DNA of 64,000 bases from Neobacillus mesonae (GTDB taxonomy: Bacteria > Bacillota > Bacilli > Bacillales > Cytobacillaceae). Positions within the stretch are counted from its first letter, which is position 1; every line of letters starts with the position of its first letter. The stretch is taken from assembly GCF_001636315.1 (NCBI RefSeq), contig NZ_KV440949.1:3776973-3840972 (forward strand). Direction: 5' to 3'. Below are positions 27,091-34,065 of the stretch, piece after piece. The notes under the pieces are model-generated. The model did not search any database and was not told the DNA's origin. It saw only the letters and a program-made list of their open reading frames with translations. A program made the translations under genes and the position numbers.

Positions 27091-27600
27091 TTAAGCATTT
27101 TGTTTTATCGTGTTGTTTCTTTTAATAGCAGTCCGGCGAATGAATGGAATCACCCAGCGGTCAAGGCCGAAATGACCAGCGTTGTAGCCTGCGAATAGGA
27201 TAATCGCACCGATGAATAGGTCGGTTGGGATATGAGATACAGTTCCAGCAAGGAAGAAAGCAAAGTTCATCACTAGACCAAAGAACATGGCAGCTGTTGT
27301 TAAGCATCCTAAGATTAAACCTAATCCGACTAGAAATTCACCTAATGGAACAATTGTATTGAATATATCGACGTTTGGAAGAGCGAAATGTTTTAAGAAA
27401 GATACATACCAGCCATAAACTAAGCTTCCGTCTGGACCTTTAACCGGATTAGCAATCGCACCCTTTAAATATCCAGAAGCATCAAAACCGCCTGTTAGTT
27501 TGTGGAAGCCTGCTGTGATCCAAGAATATCCGAGATATAATCGAAGAACAGTTAGAATAACGGCAGCAACTTTGTTTTCTCTTAACCAATTAACAGCCAT
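27091..27600 (-). CDS. DoxX-family membrane protein
   Basis: A 169-aa protein with four membrane segments and the DoxX signature regions: LRLYLGYSWITAGFHKLTGG near residue 19, and PLGEFLVGLGLILG near 85. DoxX proteins are linked to thiol/oxidative stress and quinone biology, but this member's role is unknown. Start ATG 27600 is eight bases from AAGGGG; a GTG three codons upstream is less well spaced. Confidence 0.87.
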   Translation of the reverse strand: MAVNWLRENKVAAVILTVLRLYLGYSWITAGFHKLTGGFDASGYLKGAIANPVKGPDGSLVYGWYVSFLKHFALPNVDIFNTIVPLGEFLVGLGLILGCLTTAAMFFGLVMNFAFFLAGTVSHIPTDLFIGAIILFAGYNAGHFGLDRWVIPFIRRTAIKRNNTIKQNA

Positions 27601-27776
27601 TTGAAACACCCCTTAAATTATTTATCTTTTAATTAATGATTACACTGTAAATATATCAGATTTATTTTGAAAATAGGGTAGATTGATCACTAATTCACAA
27701 ATCTGTAAAAATGATTTGAACGATTTGTTACAAGCTGGATCTTGAAATATTTTTTATAAAAAATGGAAAAAGTCAA

Positions 27777-27824
27777 TTGATTTAACTAATGGTATTAGTT
27801 AAAATAAAACTAATGATGTTAGTT
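27777..27824 (+). promoter_or_regulatory. Promoter with two TetR-type operators
   Basis: TTGATT (27777), 17-bp spacer, TAAAAT (27800). A perfect palindrome TTAACTAAT-GGT-ATTAGTTAA (27782-27802) covers the spacer and -10, and a second, AACTAA-TGATG-TTAGTT (27808-27824), lies just downstream. The regulator encoded second in this operon is the obvious ligand. Confidence 0.75.
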
Positions 27825-27839
27825 AAGGAGAGGGTCGAA

Positions 27840-28547
27840 GTGAGAGTGATTCAAAACGGTCATTTATATCAAGTAACGTTTATGGCGAAGGTTTTTCCGG
27901 TTAATTGCTATTTGGTTGAGGAAGAGGATGGGTTAACATTGATTGATGCGGCTCTTGGTTTTTGTACGAACGGCATTGTGAAAGCAGCAGAAAGCATCGG
28001 AAAACCTATTACCAAAATTGTATTGACCCATGCCCATGAAGATCATGTAGGAGCTCTTGATTCTTTAAAAGAGCTTATGCCAGATGTGCCCGTCTATATT
28101 TCTGTTCGCGATCACAGATTAATGAGTAATGACCGCTCTCTAGATCCCCATGAAGATCAGATGCCAATCAAAGGCGGTGTTCCGAAAAAATTAAAAACAA
28201 GGGCAAACGTATTATTGGAGGAAGGCGGTTTGGTTGGCTCTTTGAAGGCTATTGAGTCTCCAGGGCATACTCCGGGCTCTATGTCGTTTCTGGATATCCG
28301 GACAAATGCATTGATTGCAGGTGATGCTTTTCAAACAAGAGGAGGAATCGCAGTCCCGGGAGATTTGAAGCCGCTGTTTCCATTTCCTTCGTTCGGAACG
28401 TGGAGTAAAAAGACGGCTCTTGCCAGCGCAAAGAAGCTCTTGAACTACAAACCTCAGCTCCTAGCAGTCGGCCATGGAGAAATGATAGCAAATCCTTTGA
28501 AAGTGATGGAACAAGCTATCGAAAATTTAGAACGAAAAATAAGATAG
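27840..28547 (+). CDS. MBL-fold metallo-hydrolase
   Basis: A 235-aa metallo-beta-lactamase-fold enzyme. The metal motif THAHEDHVGAL (about residue 63) gives three His and one Asp; further ligands are His in SPGHTPGSM (about 142), Asp in IAGDAF (about 160) and His in VGHGE (about 212). GTG start at 27840 follows AAGGAGAGG. It shares an operon with the downstream TetR gene, 13 bases apart. Substrate unknown; a lactonase or quorum-quenching role is possible but not shown. Confidence 0.9.
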   Translation: MRVIQNGHLYQVTFMAKVFPVNCYLVEEEDGLTLIDAALGFCTNGIVKAAESIGKPITKIVLTHAHEDHVGALDSLKELMPDVPVYISVRDHRLMSNDRSLDPHEDQMPIKGGVPKKLKTRANVLLEEGGLVGSLKAIESPGHTPGSMSFLDIRTNALIAGDAFQTRGGIAVPGDLKPLFPFPSFGTWSKKTALASAKKLLNYKPQLLAVGHGEMIANPLKVMEQAIENLERKIR

Positions 28548-28560
28548 AGGAGTAAAAAAG

Positions 28561-29133
28561 ATGTCACCAAGACCCAAAATTGGACTTAGGTTAACTACGA
28601 TATTAGAAGCAGCAGGGAAAATTGCTGACAAACAAGGAATAGATGAGGTTTCACTTGCCAACTTAGCGAAGAATCTAGGGATTCGGCCGCCCTCATTATA
28701 TAACCATTTTGACGGGCTGCCGGATTTAAGAAAGAAACTGGCCATTTTTGGCCTTGACCGCTTATATAAGGTTGTGGCTGATGCTGCAGTCGGGGTGTCA
28801 GGCACCGAAGCTGTATTTGCTATAAGTAAAGCATATGTTAGTTTTGCCCGAGAGCACCCAGGAATTTACGAGGCAACATTGATGGCACCTGATTCCGAGG
28901 ATAATGAGGTTCAGCAAGCAGGTGCTAAAATTGTTAATCTTTCCCTCCAAGTGCTTCGTGATTTTAATTTAGAAGGAGATAGGGCTTTGCATGCGGTTAG
29001 AGGATTACGGAGTATACTGCATGGTTTTTCTGCATTGGAGCAAAAGGGTGGTTTTAAACTTACACTTGATTTGGATCAAAGCTTGGAGTTTATTTTAGAG
29101 GCTTTCATTGCGGGGTTATCAAGTAAATGGTAG
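28561..29133 (+). CDS. TetR-family regulator with WHG-type C-terminal domain
   Basis: A 190-aa repressor. The N-terminal helix-turn-helix (about residues 27-50) reads VSLANLAKNLGIRPPSLYNH, and HGFSALEQKGGFK near 157 is the conserved segment of the WHG subfamily. It probably represses its own operon through the TTAACTAAT palindromes at 27782-27824. The ligand is likely related to the substrate of the neighbouring MBL hydrolase (inference). Confidence 0.9.
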   Translation: MSPRPKIGLRLTTILEAAGKIADKQGIDEVSLANLAKNLGIRPPSLYNHFDGLPDLRKKLAIFGLDRLYKVVADAAVGVSGTEAVFAISKAYVSFAREHPGIYEATLMAPDSEDNEVQQAGAKIVNLSLQVLRDFNLEGDRALHAVRGLRSILHGFSALEQKGGFKLTLDLDQSLEFILEAFIAGLSSKW

Positions 29134-29281
29134 AAACACCGGCAAAAAATGATTTAGCAGTGTAGCTGATGTTTCTTCTATCCATGAATATGAGAGAATT
29201 AACCAGAAAGTGGAATTGAATTTAGGGTAGGCTTGATTCGTTCAGTTTTGCTATAATGGAAGAAATTTCACTATTAAAAGG

Positions 29282-29899
29282 ATGATGATTTTGCGGATAG
29301 AGGAAAAGGTAGGTCTGGTACTTGACGTTGAGACAACTGGTTTAGGCCCAAAAACAGATGAAGTAATTGAATTAGCATTGAAGCTGTTTTCGTATCGGAC
29401 GGATACTGGTGAAGTAATTGATGTAATTGAGGAGGATTCCTTTTTACGGGAGCCGTTGTCAGGTTCTGCGCGAAGGAATTATGACCGGGCTTTTCAAGTA
29501 CACGGGATTCCTTATGAGGCTGTTGAGGGAAAAAGTTTCTACGATGTAAAGATTAAAACTTATTTTCAACGTGCTGATGCTGTTTTTGCGCATAACGCTT
29601 CTTTTGACCGCAGCTTTCTTTTTCATATGTACCCGGAAGTGAATGACCTGCAGTGGTTCTGTACGATGAGGAATGTGCCTTGGAAACAATACGGCTTTCC
29701 AAATGGAAAACTGCTAACATTGTTGGAGGCACACAATATTACAAACTATCAAACACATAGAGCGATGGACGATATTACATATTTGATGGAACTGCTTAAG
29801 AAAACAAGTCCAAAAGGTAATCTTTATCTCCAAGAGGTATTGGATTTTGGCCCAATGAGAAAATATCAACCAGCAGCTTCACGAGCCAAGCTTGGATAA
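29282..29899 (+). CDS. DnaQ-like 3'-5' exonuclease (DEDDh)
   Basis: An about 205-aa exonuclease domain protein. Exo I VLDVETTGLG (Asp and Glu), Exo II FAHNASFDRSFL (Asp) and Exo III HRAMDDITYL (His and Asp) are all intact. Start ATG 29282 is nearly on top of the AAAAGG site, so TTG 29291 may be the true start. It is not the PolC domain; Bacillus genomes carry several stand-alone DnaQ proteins of unclear role. Confidence 0.88.
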   Translation: MMILRIEEKVGLVLDVETTGLGPKTDEVIELALKLFSYRTDTGEVIDVIEEDSFLREPLSGSARRNYDRAFQVHGIPYEAVEGKSFYDVKIKTYFQRADAVFAHNASFDRSFLFHMYPEVNDLQWFCTMRNVPWKQYGFPNGKLLTLLEAHNITNYQTHRAMDDITYLMELLKKTSPKGNLYLQEVLDFGPMRKYQPAASRAKLG

Positions 29900-29928
29900 A
29901 AACCTAATCAGATGCGATTAGGTTTTTT
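29899..29928 (+). terminator. Rho-independent terminator after the exonuclease gene
   Basis: Stem AAACCTAATC/GATTAGGTTT, 6-nt loop, T6, overlapping the end of the gene. Confidence 0.88.
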
Positions 29929-29979
29929 CATGTTAAATAACTCGTTAAATACTACTGAAAGGTTATTATGTAAAATATT

Positions 29980-30028
29980 GTGTCCACCTACCGTGGACAA
30001 CTGTCCACGAGTGGTGCCTGACACCAAA
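29980..30028. repeat. Compound palindromic element at the 3' end of dinB
   Basis: Two palindromes in tandem: CGTGGACA-AC-TGTCCACG (29992-30009) and GGTG-CCTGA-CACC (30013-30025), preceded by a partial GTGTCCAC. It ends at the stop codon of the minus-strand DinB gene. The segment GGTGCCTGACACCAAA also occurs at 1193-1208. It looks like a dispersed REP-type element. Confidence 0.65.
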
Positions 30029-30541
30029 TTAAAGGTATCTATCTTTAATAATGCTCCGATGGTGGACTTCGTGGCCGGCAATGATGTAGGCAATGGCTCT
30101 GGTTGTGATTTGGCTTCCATTGGCAAAGCCTTCGTTTGTCCAGGCTTCTTCAGGCATATTTTTAATTAAGCTGATGGTGGCGTTTCTTGTGGCAATGAAA
30201 TCTTCGAGAAGATCCTTTAGAGAACGTTGATTTGATTTCGCACCTTGGACAAAGAAATTCTCATCAAATCCCGCTAATTCTGTTTGATCTCCGCGTCCCA
30301 CTCTTAAAAGGCGATAGCTCATGATTCTTTCAGTGTCAGTAATATGACCAAGAACTTCTTTGATGCTCCATTTATTCTCAGCATAGCGGAAAAGGCTGTC
30401 TTCTTCGGAAATCCCTTCAAAAAGCTCAGTCATTTTCTCTAAATGATCATTAAGAATCTCTCTCAAATCCCCTTCAGGAACAGATTGAACATATGGCACA
30501 TAATACTTCGGATACTCATTTTCGGTAGGTCGCTGCAGCAT
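30029..30541 (-). CDS. DinB-superfamily protein
   Basis: A 170-aa DinB protein of the DUF664-like branch: WSIKEVLGHITDTERIMSYR (His about residue 67) and AGHEVHHRSII near the C-terminus (His 158 and 162) as metal ligands. Strong AAAGGAGAG site. The palindromic element at 29980-30028 starts right at its stop and may act as its terminator. Fourth DinB-type gene of the window. Confidence 0.88.
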   Translation of the reverse strand: MLQRPTENEYPKYYVPYVQSVPEGDLREILNDHLEKMTELFEGISEEDSLFRYAENKWSIKEVLGHITDTERIMSYRLLRVGRGDQTELAGFDENFFVQGAKSNQRSLKDLLEDFIATRNATISLIKNMPEEAWTNEGFANGSQITTRAIAYIIAGHEVHHRSIIKDRYL

Positions 30542-30684
30542 GAAAATCTCTCCTTTTTATTAATTAATTTTATCCTACCATAAAATTCAGATTAAAAAAT
30601 ATATTGGATTAATTCTTTAGGGGGTATATTTGAAATTAAGCTTTTTGGCCATTCAATAGAGAGGGGAGATGGGCTATTTCGGAA

Positions 30685-31190
30685 AAGGCGTTTATTGAGG
30701 GGGTCATTAAGCACATGAGGCTGAGTTTTTTCGGAAAAGGTGTTCATAGAAGAGGTCAATGAACACATGAGGCTAAGTTTTTTCGGAAAAAGTGTTCATA
30801 GAAGAGGTCAATGAGCACATGGCTTTGAGTTTTTTCGGAAAAAGTGTTCATAGAAGAGGTCAATGAGCACATGAGGCTGAATTTTTTCAGAAAAGGTGTT
30901 CATAGAAGAGGCCAATGAGCAAATGTGGCTAAGTTTTTTCGGAAAAGGTGTTCATAGAAGAGGTCAATGAACACATGAGGCTGAGTTTTTTCGGAAAAAG
31001 TGTTCATAGAAGAGGTCAATGAGCACACGGCTCTGAGTTTTTTCGGAAAAAGTGTTCATAGATGAGGTCAATGAACACATGTAGCAGGAGTTTTTCGAAA
31101 AAGATGTTCATTGACCTTTTCAATGTGCATATGAAGCTCCGATTATTTGAAAAAGTGTTCTTTGAATTTAACAATGCGCACCTATAATAC
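30685..31190. repeat. 52-bp tandem inverted-repeat array C (about 10 units)
   Basis: Units start at 30688, 30740, 30792, 30844, 30896, 30948, 31000, 31052 and 31104 (all 52 bp apart), with a tenth at 31155. In the unit at 30740: arm GTGTTCATAG, 7-bp linker AAGAGGT, arm CAATGAACAC, then a 25-bp spacer containing T6CGGA5. Several copies have GAGCAC instead of GAACAC, which keeps a G-U pair. The outer copies are the most diverged. It lies between the starts or ends of unrelated genes, with no coding frame. Confidence 0.9.
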
Positions 31191-31201
31191 AATCAAGTAA
31201 T

Positions 31202-31366
31202 CTATGACCCTGCTTTTTTATCAGCTATCACTAAGCATAAAGTAGCAAACGGTCCAAGAAATAAAGATAAGAAAAACCAGTTAAGTCCGCTGCGTTTTTT
31301 CCCTTGAGCTAATCCAGCGTTAATCAGAGCGAGGGTTCCCCATCCGACAAAATATTCATTTTCCAT
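31202..31366 (-). CDS. Small two-segment membrane protein
   Basis: A 54-aa frame: EYFVGWGTLALINAGLA, a basic loop QGKKRSGLNW, a second helix FFLSLFLGPFATLCLVIA and a charged end. An AGGTGA site lies six bases before the ATG. The sequence is coherent, with two helices and a positive loop, as in short Bacillus membrane proteins. Its stop codon is 12 bases from the end of repeat array C. Confidence 0.68.
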   Translation of the reverse strand: MENEYFVGWGTLALINAGLAQGKKRSGLNWFFLSLFLGPFATLCLVIADKKAGS

Positions 31367-31534
31367 TTAATTCACCTGCAATTCGCAATTTAATTACATG
31401 CCAAAATTTTACCATAGAGAATAAAAACAGCGATAATAATGGATGATTTTATATAAAATCATTGTGCATAGAATTTCTATGTAATATTATAAATATAGTA
31501 TATAGTAATTCTATGTAATGTAAGGAGGGAGTTC

Positions 31535-32053
31535 TTGTCTAGAAAAATATTCATTATGATTATAGTGGTTGGAGTAATAGTTTTTGCATTATATGCTTAT
31601 TTAAAGCCCAGCTTACCTCGTTCATTTCACCACAGATTTACCGAAAGTACAGATCTTCATAATGAAAGCATTAACAACCTTCAATTATATGAGAATATTA
31701 ATGGGGATAGATTTAAACAAGCGTACGCAAAGGGGATATCGAAAAAAAGTCGTAATCATGAGAAGTATGATTACTACAAAATACAAAATGGTGTAGAAAT
31801 TGGCACGAATAAAGCGGGTTATATTTTACGTTTTATTATAGAAAATAGTAAAACAGCTTCTAAAAAAGGTGTAAAACCAGGGGATCCAATAGCAAAGGTA
31901 AGAAAAGCATATGGTGACCATTACTATACACGAATTGAGCAAGGTCTAGTTATAATCGGCTATATCGATAAGAAAAGCCATCAATCTATTGAATTTTGGC
32001 ATGATAAGAAAAGGGTCATTTTTTTCCGGCTCGATGATCAATCTATGGAGTAA
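31535..32053 (+). CDS. Membrane-anchored extracytoplasmic protein, function unknown
   Basis: A 172-aa protein with an N-terminal helix (about residues 4-22) and an exported basic domain. The C-terminal half (KKGVKPGDPIAKVRKAYGDH, then a strand-rich segment ending VIFFRLDD) resembles the repeat unit of DUF4309/YjgB-like domains, in which 'G-x-P-x-x-V-x-x-x-Y/F-G' is conserved. TTG start after a perfect AGGAGGG site. No homologue named. Confidence 0.72.
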   Translation: MSRKIFIMIIVVGVIVFALYAYLKPSLPRSFHHRFTESTDLHNESINNLQLYENINGDRFKQAYAKGISKKSRNHEKYDYYKIQNGVEIGTNKAGYILRFIIENSKTASKKGVKPGDPIAKVRKAYGDHYYTRIEQGLVIIGYIDKKSHQSIEFWHDKKRVIFFRLDDQSME

Positions 32054-32093
32054 TGATAAAGGTACTTTCAAAGATGGTTGCTATTTAACATAA

Positions 32094-32135
32094 ATAAAAA
32101 GAACTGTTACTTTTTTAGTAAAGCAACAGCCCTTT
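32094..32135 (-). terminator. Terminator of queT
   Basis: Minus strand stem GGGCTGTTGC/GTAACAGTTC, which pairs fully with three G-U wobbles, then T5. The plus strand cannot pair as well, so it acts for queT. Confidence 0.75.
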
Positions 32136-32138
32136 TAA

Positions 32139-32693
32139 TTAAACGATTTTATCAAAACGGACAGACTTATTGATGTAATACATGATTGGCATACCGACCG
32201 CCATCACTGCAAATTCACCAACAGCCGTTGTTAACCATGTGAATAGGAATGGCAATCCGAAAGCCAGATGCAATTCCAGGGCAATCAGGAACATTGTAAA
32301 CGTGAATACCATTGTATTTACAATCATTCGTGTCCAGATTCCTTTAATAAAGCGTGCACAAACAATTGTAATCCCCAATGCCAGCAGCGATTGACCGACA
32401 CCGAAAATCAGGTCATAAGCCTTCATCGGCGAAAAGAACAAGTTTGTGAGAAACACACCTAGGATTATGCCGAAAAAATACTTTTTGTTAAAAACGACGA
32501 GATGGTTAAACATCTCCGAAACACGGAACTGGATTTGGCTAAAACCAAATGGGGCAATGACGGCCGAAACCGCAATATACAATGCTGCGACAATTCCATT
32601 GACAACAATTCCCTGCACGTTTGATTGCGCACCGTGAGACTTGTTTTTCTTAGCAGCCATTTGCTGCGGAAAAGTGTTTGTTGTTTTTTCCAT
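32139..32693 (-). CDS. queT: Queuosine-precursor ECF transporter S component, QueT family
   Basis: A 184-aa membrane protein with about five segments after a polar N-terminus. VAALYIAVSAVIAPFGFSQIQFRVSE is characteristic of QueT, and FNHLVVFNKKYFFGI follows. QueT is the S component that brings in preQ1 or a related precursor through a shared ECF module. The preQ1-I riboswitch directly upstream makes the assignment firm. Start ATG 32693 is eight bases from the AAGGAG that ends the aptamer; TTG 32699 is too close. Confidence 0.93.
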   Translation of the reverse strand: MEKTTNTFPQQMAAKKNKSHGAQSNVQGIVVNGIVAALYIAVSAVIAPFGFSQIQFRVSEMFNHLVVFNKKYFFGIILGVFLTNLFFSPMKAYDLIFGVGQSLLALGITIVCARFIKGIWTRMIVNTMVFTFTMFLIALELHLAFGLPFLFTWLTTAVGEFAVMAVGMPIMYYINKSVRFDKIV

Positions 32694-32701
32694 ATTCAAT
32701 T

Positions 32702-32740
32702 CTCCTTAGTTTTTTATAGTGGGATGGTTACGAACCACTG
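32702..32740 (-). promoter_or_regulatory. preQ1-I riboswitch upstream of queT
   Basis: The minus strand reads AGTGG, a C/A-containing loop, CCACT, then the A-rich tail ATAAAAAACTAAGGAG. The P1 stem, A-rich tail and tail-loop pseudoknot segment all match the class I preQ1 aptamer. The ribosome site AAGGAG is part of the pseudoknot, so ligand binding should block translation of queT. Confidence 0.92.
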
Positions 32741-32758
32741 TCATACTTACAAACTAAT

Positions 32759-32787
32759 ATAATAATATAAACTATAATACCAGTCAA
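32759..32787 (-). promoter_or_regulatory. sigmaA promoter of queT
   Basis: Minus strand TTGACT, 17-bp spacer, TATTAT. It places the transcript start about 10 bases before the riboswitch. Confidence 0.7.
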
Positions 32788-32889
32788 TGACATTATTTTG
32801 AAAAAACTTAATTCAATTTCCCATTTAAATTTCCGCTACTTTGTGTAAAATGATGATATGGCTATAGATAGCCCAGGAGGAAAGACATA

Positions 32890-33882
32890 ATGATCACAAT
32901 TAAAGAGATTGCAGAACGGGCGAATGTTTCCCGGACAACCGTTTCCAGAGTTTTAAATAATTCCGGCTACGTGAGTGAAGAGGCTAAAAAAAGGGTCTTG
33001 CAGGTCATCGAGGAAACAGGCTATGTCCCAAGTGAAAATGCCAAATCATTACGGACAAAAAAGACAAAAGTAATTGGTGTCATCCTGCCAAAAATCAGCA
33101 CTGAAACATCAAGCCGCCTCGTAAAAGGAATGGATGAAATTTTGGCAAAAGAGGGCTATCAAATTCTTTTAACAAACACGAACCTCAACCCAGAAAAGGA
33201 AATTGAATATTTGAAGCTGCTGAAAAGCCGTCATGTTGATGGAATTATTTTATCAGCCACCAATATTAACCGCACGCTAGTGGAAGAAATATATAATCTA
33301 AAAATCCCATTTGTAACGGTCGGACAAACCATCTCCGGTTTAGCTAACGTTATTTTTGACGATTATCAGGCCACGAAGGACATGGTGAACTTCCTTATTA
33401 AAAAAGGACATACTAAAATTGCCTTTATTGGTGTTAGTGAGCAGGATCGTGCCGTCGGTTATTTACGAAAAAAAGGCTATCTGGATGCCATAAAAGAAAA
33501 AAACTTAAAGGTAGAAACCGGCTGGGTGCAAAAAGGTGTGTTTAATGTAGAATCCGGGTACGAAAGCATGAAGGCCATTCTACTGGATGCCGCGGAAAAT
33601 AAACCAACAGCTGTGTTAGCGGTTACCGATCGGTTAGCCATTGGCGCAATGCAGTATTTGAGCGAAGCTGGGTTATCCGTTCCAGATGATATTGCTCTTG
33701 CAGGTATGGGGGCATCAGAACTTGCAAAATTTATCTCACCAGCGTTAACGACGATTGATTTTTCCATCGAAGAGGCTGGGCAGGAGGCTGCATCGTTAAT
33801 TCTCCAAAAGATAGGTGGGGAAAATTACCAGGAGATAATTAAAACAATTCCCTATAGACTAGTTGAACGTTCAAGTGTATAA
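32890..33882 (+). CDS. scrR: LacI-family repressor of the sucrose operon
   Basis: A 330-aa LacI/GalR regulator: helix-turn-helix IKEIAERANVSRTTVSRVLN at residues 3-22 with the hinge helix near 50, then a periplasmic-binding-like core. Its position next to sucrose PTS genes and three 18-bp near-identical operators points to a sucrose or sucrose-6-phosphate (or fructose) responsive repressor. A CCAGGAGG site precedes the ATG. It is divergent from queT and codirectional with its targets. Confidence 0.88.
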   Translation: MITIKEIAERANVSRTTVSRVLNNSGYVSEEAKKRVLQVIEETGYVPSENAKSLRTKKTKVIGVILPKISTETSSRLVKGMDEILAKEGYQILLTNTNLNPEKEIEYLKLLKSRHVDGIILSATNINRTLVEEIYNLKIPFVTVGQTISGLANVIFDDYQATKDMVNFLIKKGHTKIAFIGVSEQDRAVGYLRKKGYLDAIKEKNLKVETGWVQKGVFNVESGYESMKAILLDAAENKPTAVLAVTDRLAIGAMQYLSEAGLSVPDDIALAGMGASELAKFISPALTTIDFSIEEAGQEAASLILQKIGGENYQEIIKTIPYRLVERSSV

Positions 33883-33887
33883 TAAAC

Positions 33888-33905
33888 GTGTAATCGATTC
33901 CACAC
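33888..33905 (+). promoter_or_regulatory. LacI-type operator O1 (3' of scrR)
   Basis: GTGTAATCGATTCCACAC, six bases after the scrR stop. It is identical to O3 and is also one mismatch from a CcpA cre consensus. Confidence 0.8.
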
Positions 33906-33938
33906 AGTAATCTCCTCGGTTACACTTTTATTTTTCAT

Positions 33939-33962
33939 ATTTGTGGAATCGATTCCACAAAT
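33939..33962 (+). promoter_or_regulatory. LacI-type operator O2, perfect palindrome
   Basis: A 24-bp perfect palindrome with core TGTGGAATCGATTCCACA, upstream of the likely scrA promoter. The strongest of the three sites by symmetry. Confidence 0.85.
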
Positions 33963-34028
33963 TAATTAGAATAAATTTACTGACTTGATTACACATTAAA
34001 AAATACATTAAAAAATTTTTTAACAAAT

Positions 34029-34046
34029 GTGTAATCGATTCCACAC
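34029..34046 (+). promoter_or_regulatory. LacI-type operator O3 (before scrA)
   Basis: GTGTAATCGATTCCACAC, identical to O1, 20 bases before the scrA start. O2 and O3 are 87 bp apart centre to centre and could support DNA looping over the promoter between them (weak TTGATT at 33985). Confidence 0.82.
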
Positions 34047-34065
34047 AAAAATAGGGGTGAGGGAA

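Noticed and set aside
34027..34065. N-terminal extension of scrA from an ATG at 34027
   Set aside because: The extra codons lie inside operator O3; the ribosome site GGGGTGAGGG fits the ATG at 34066.
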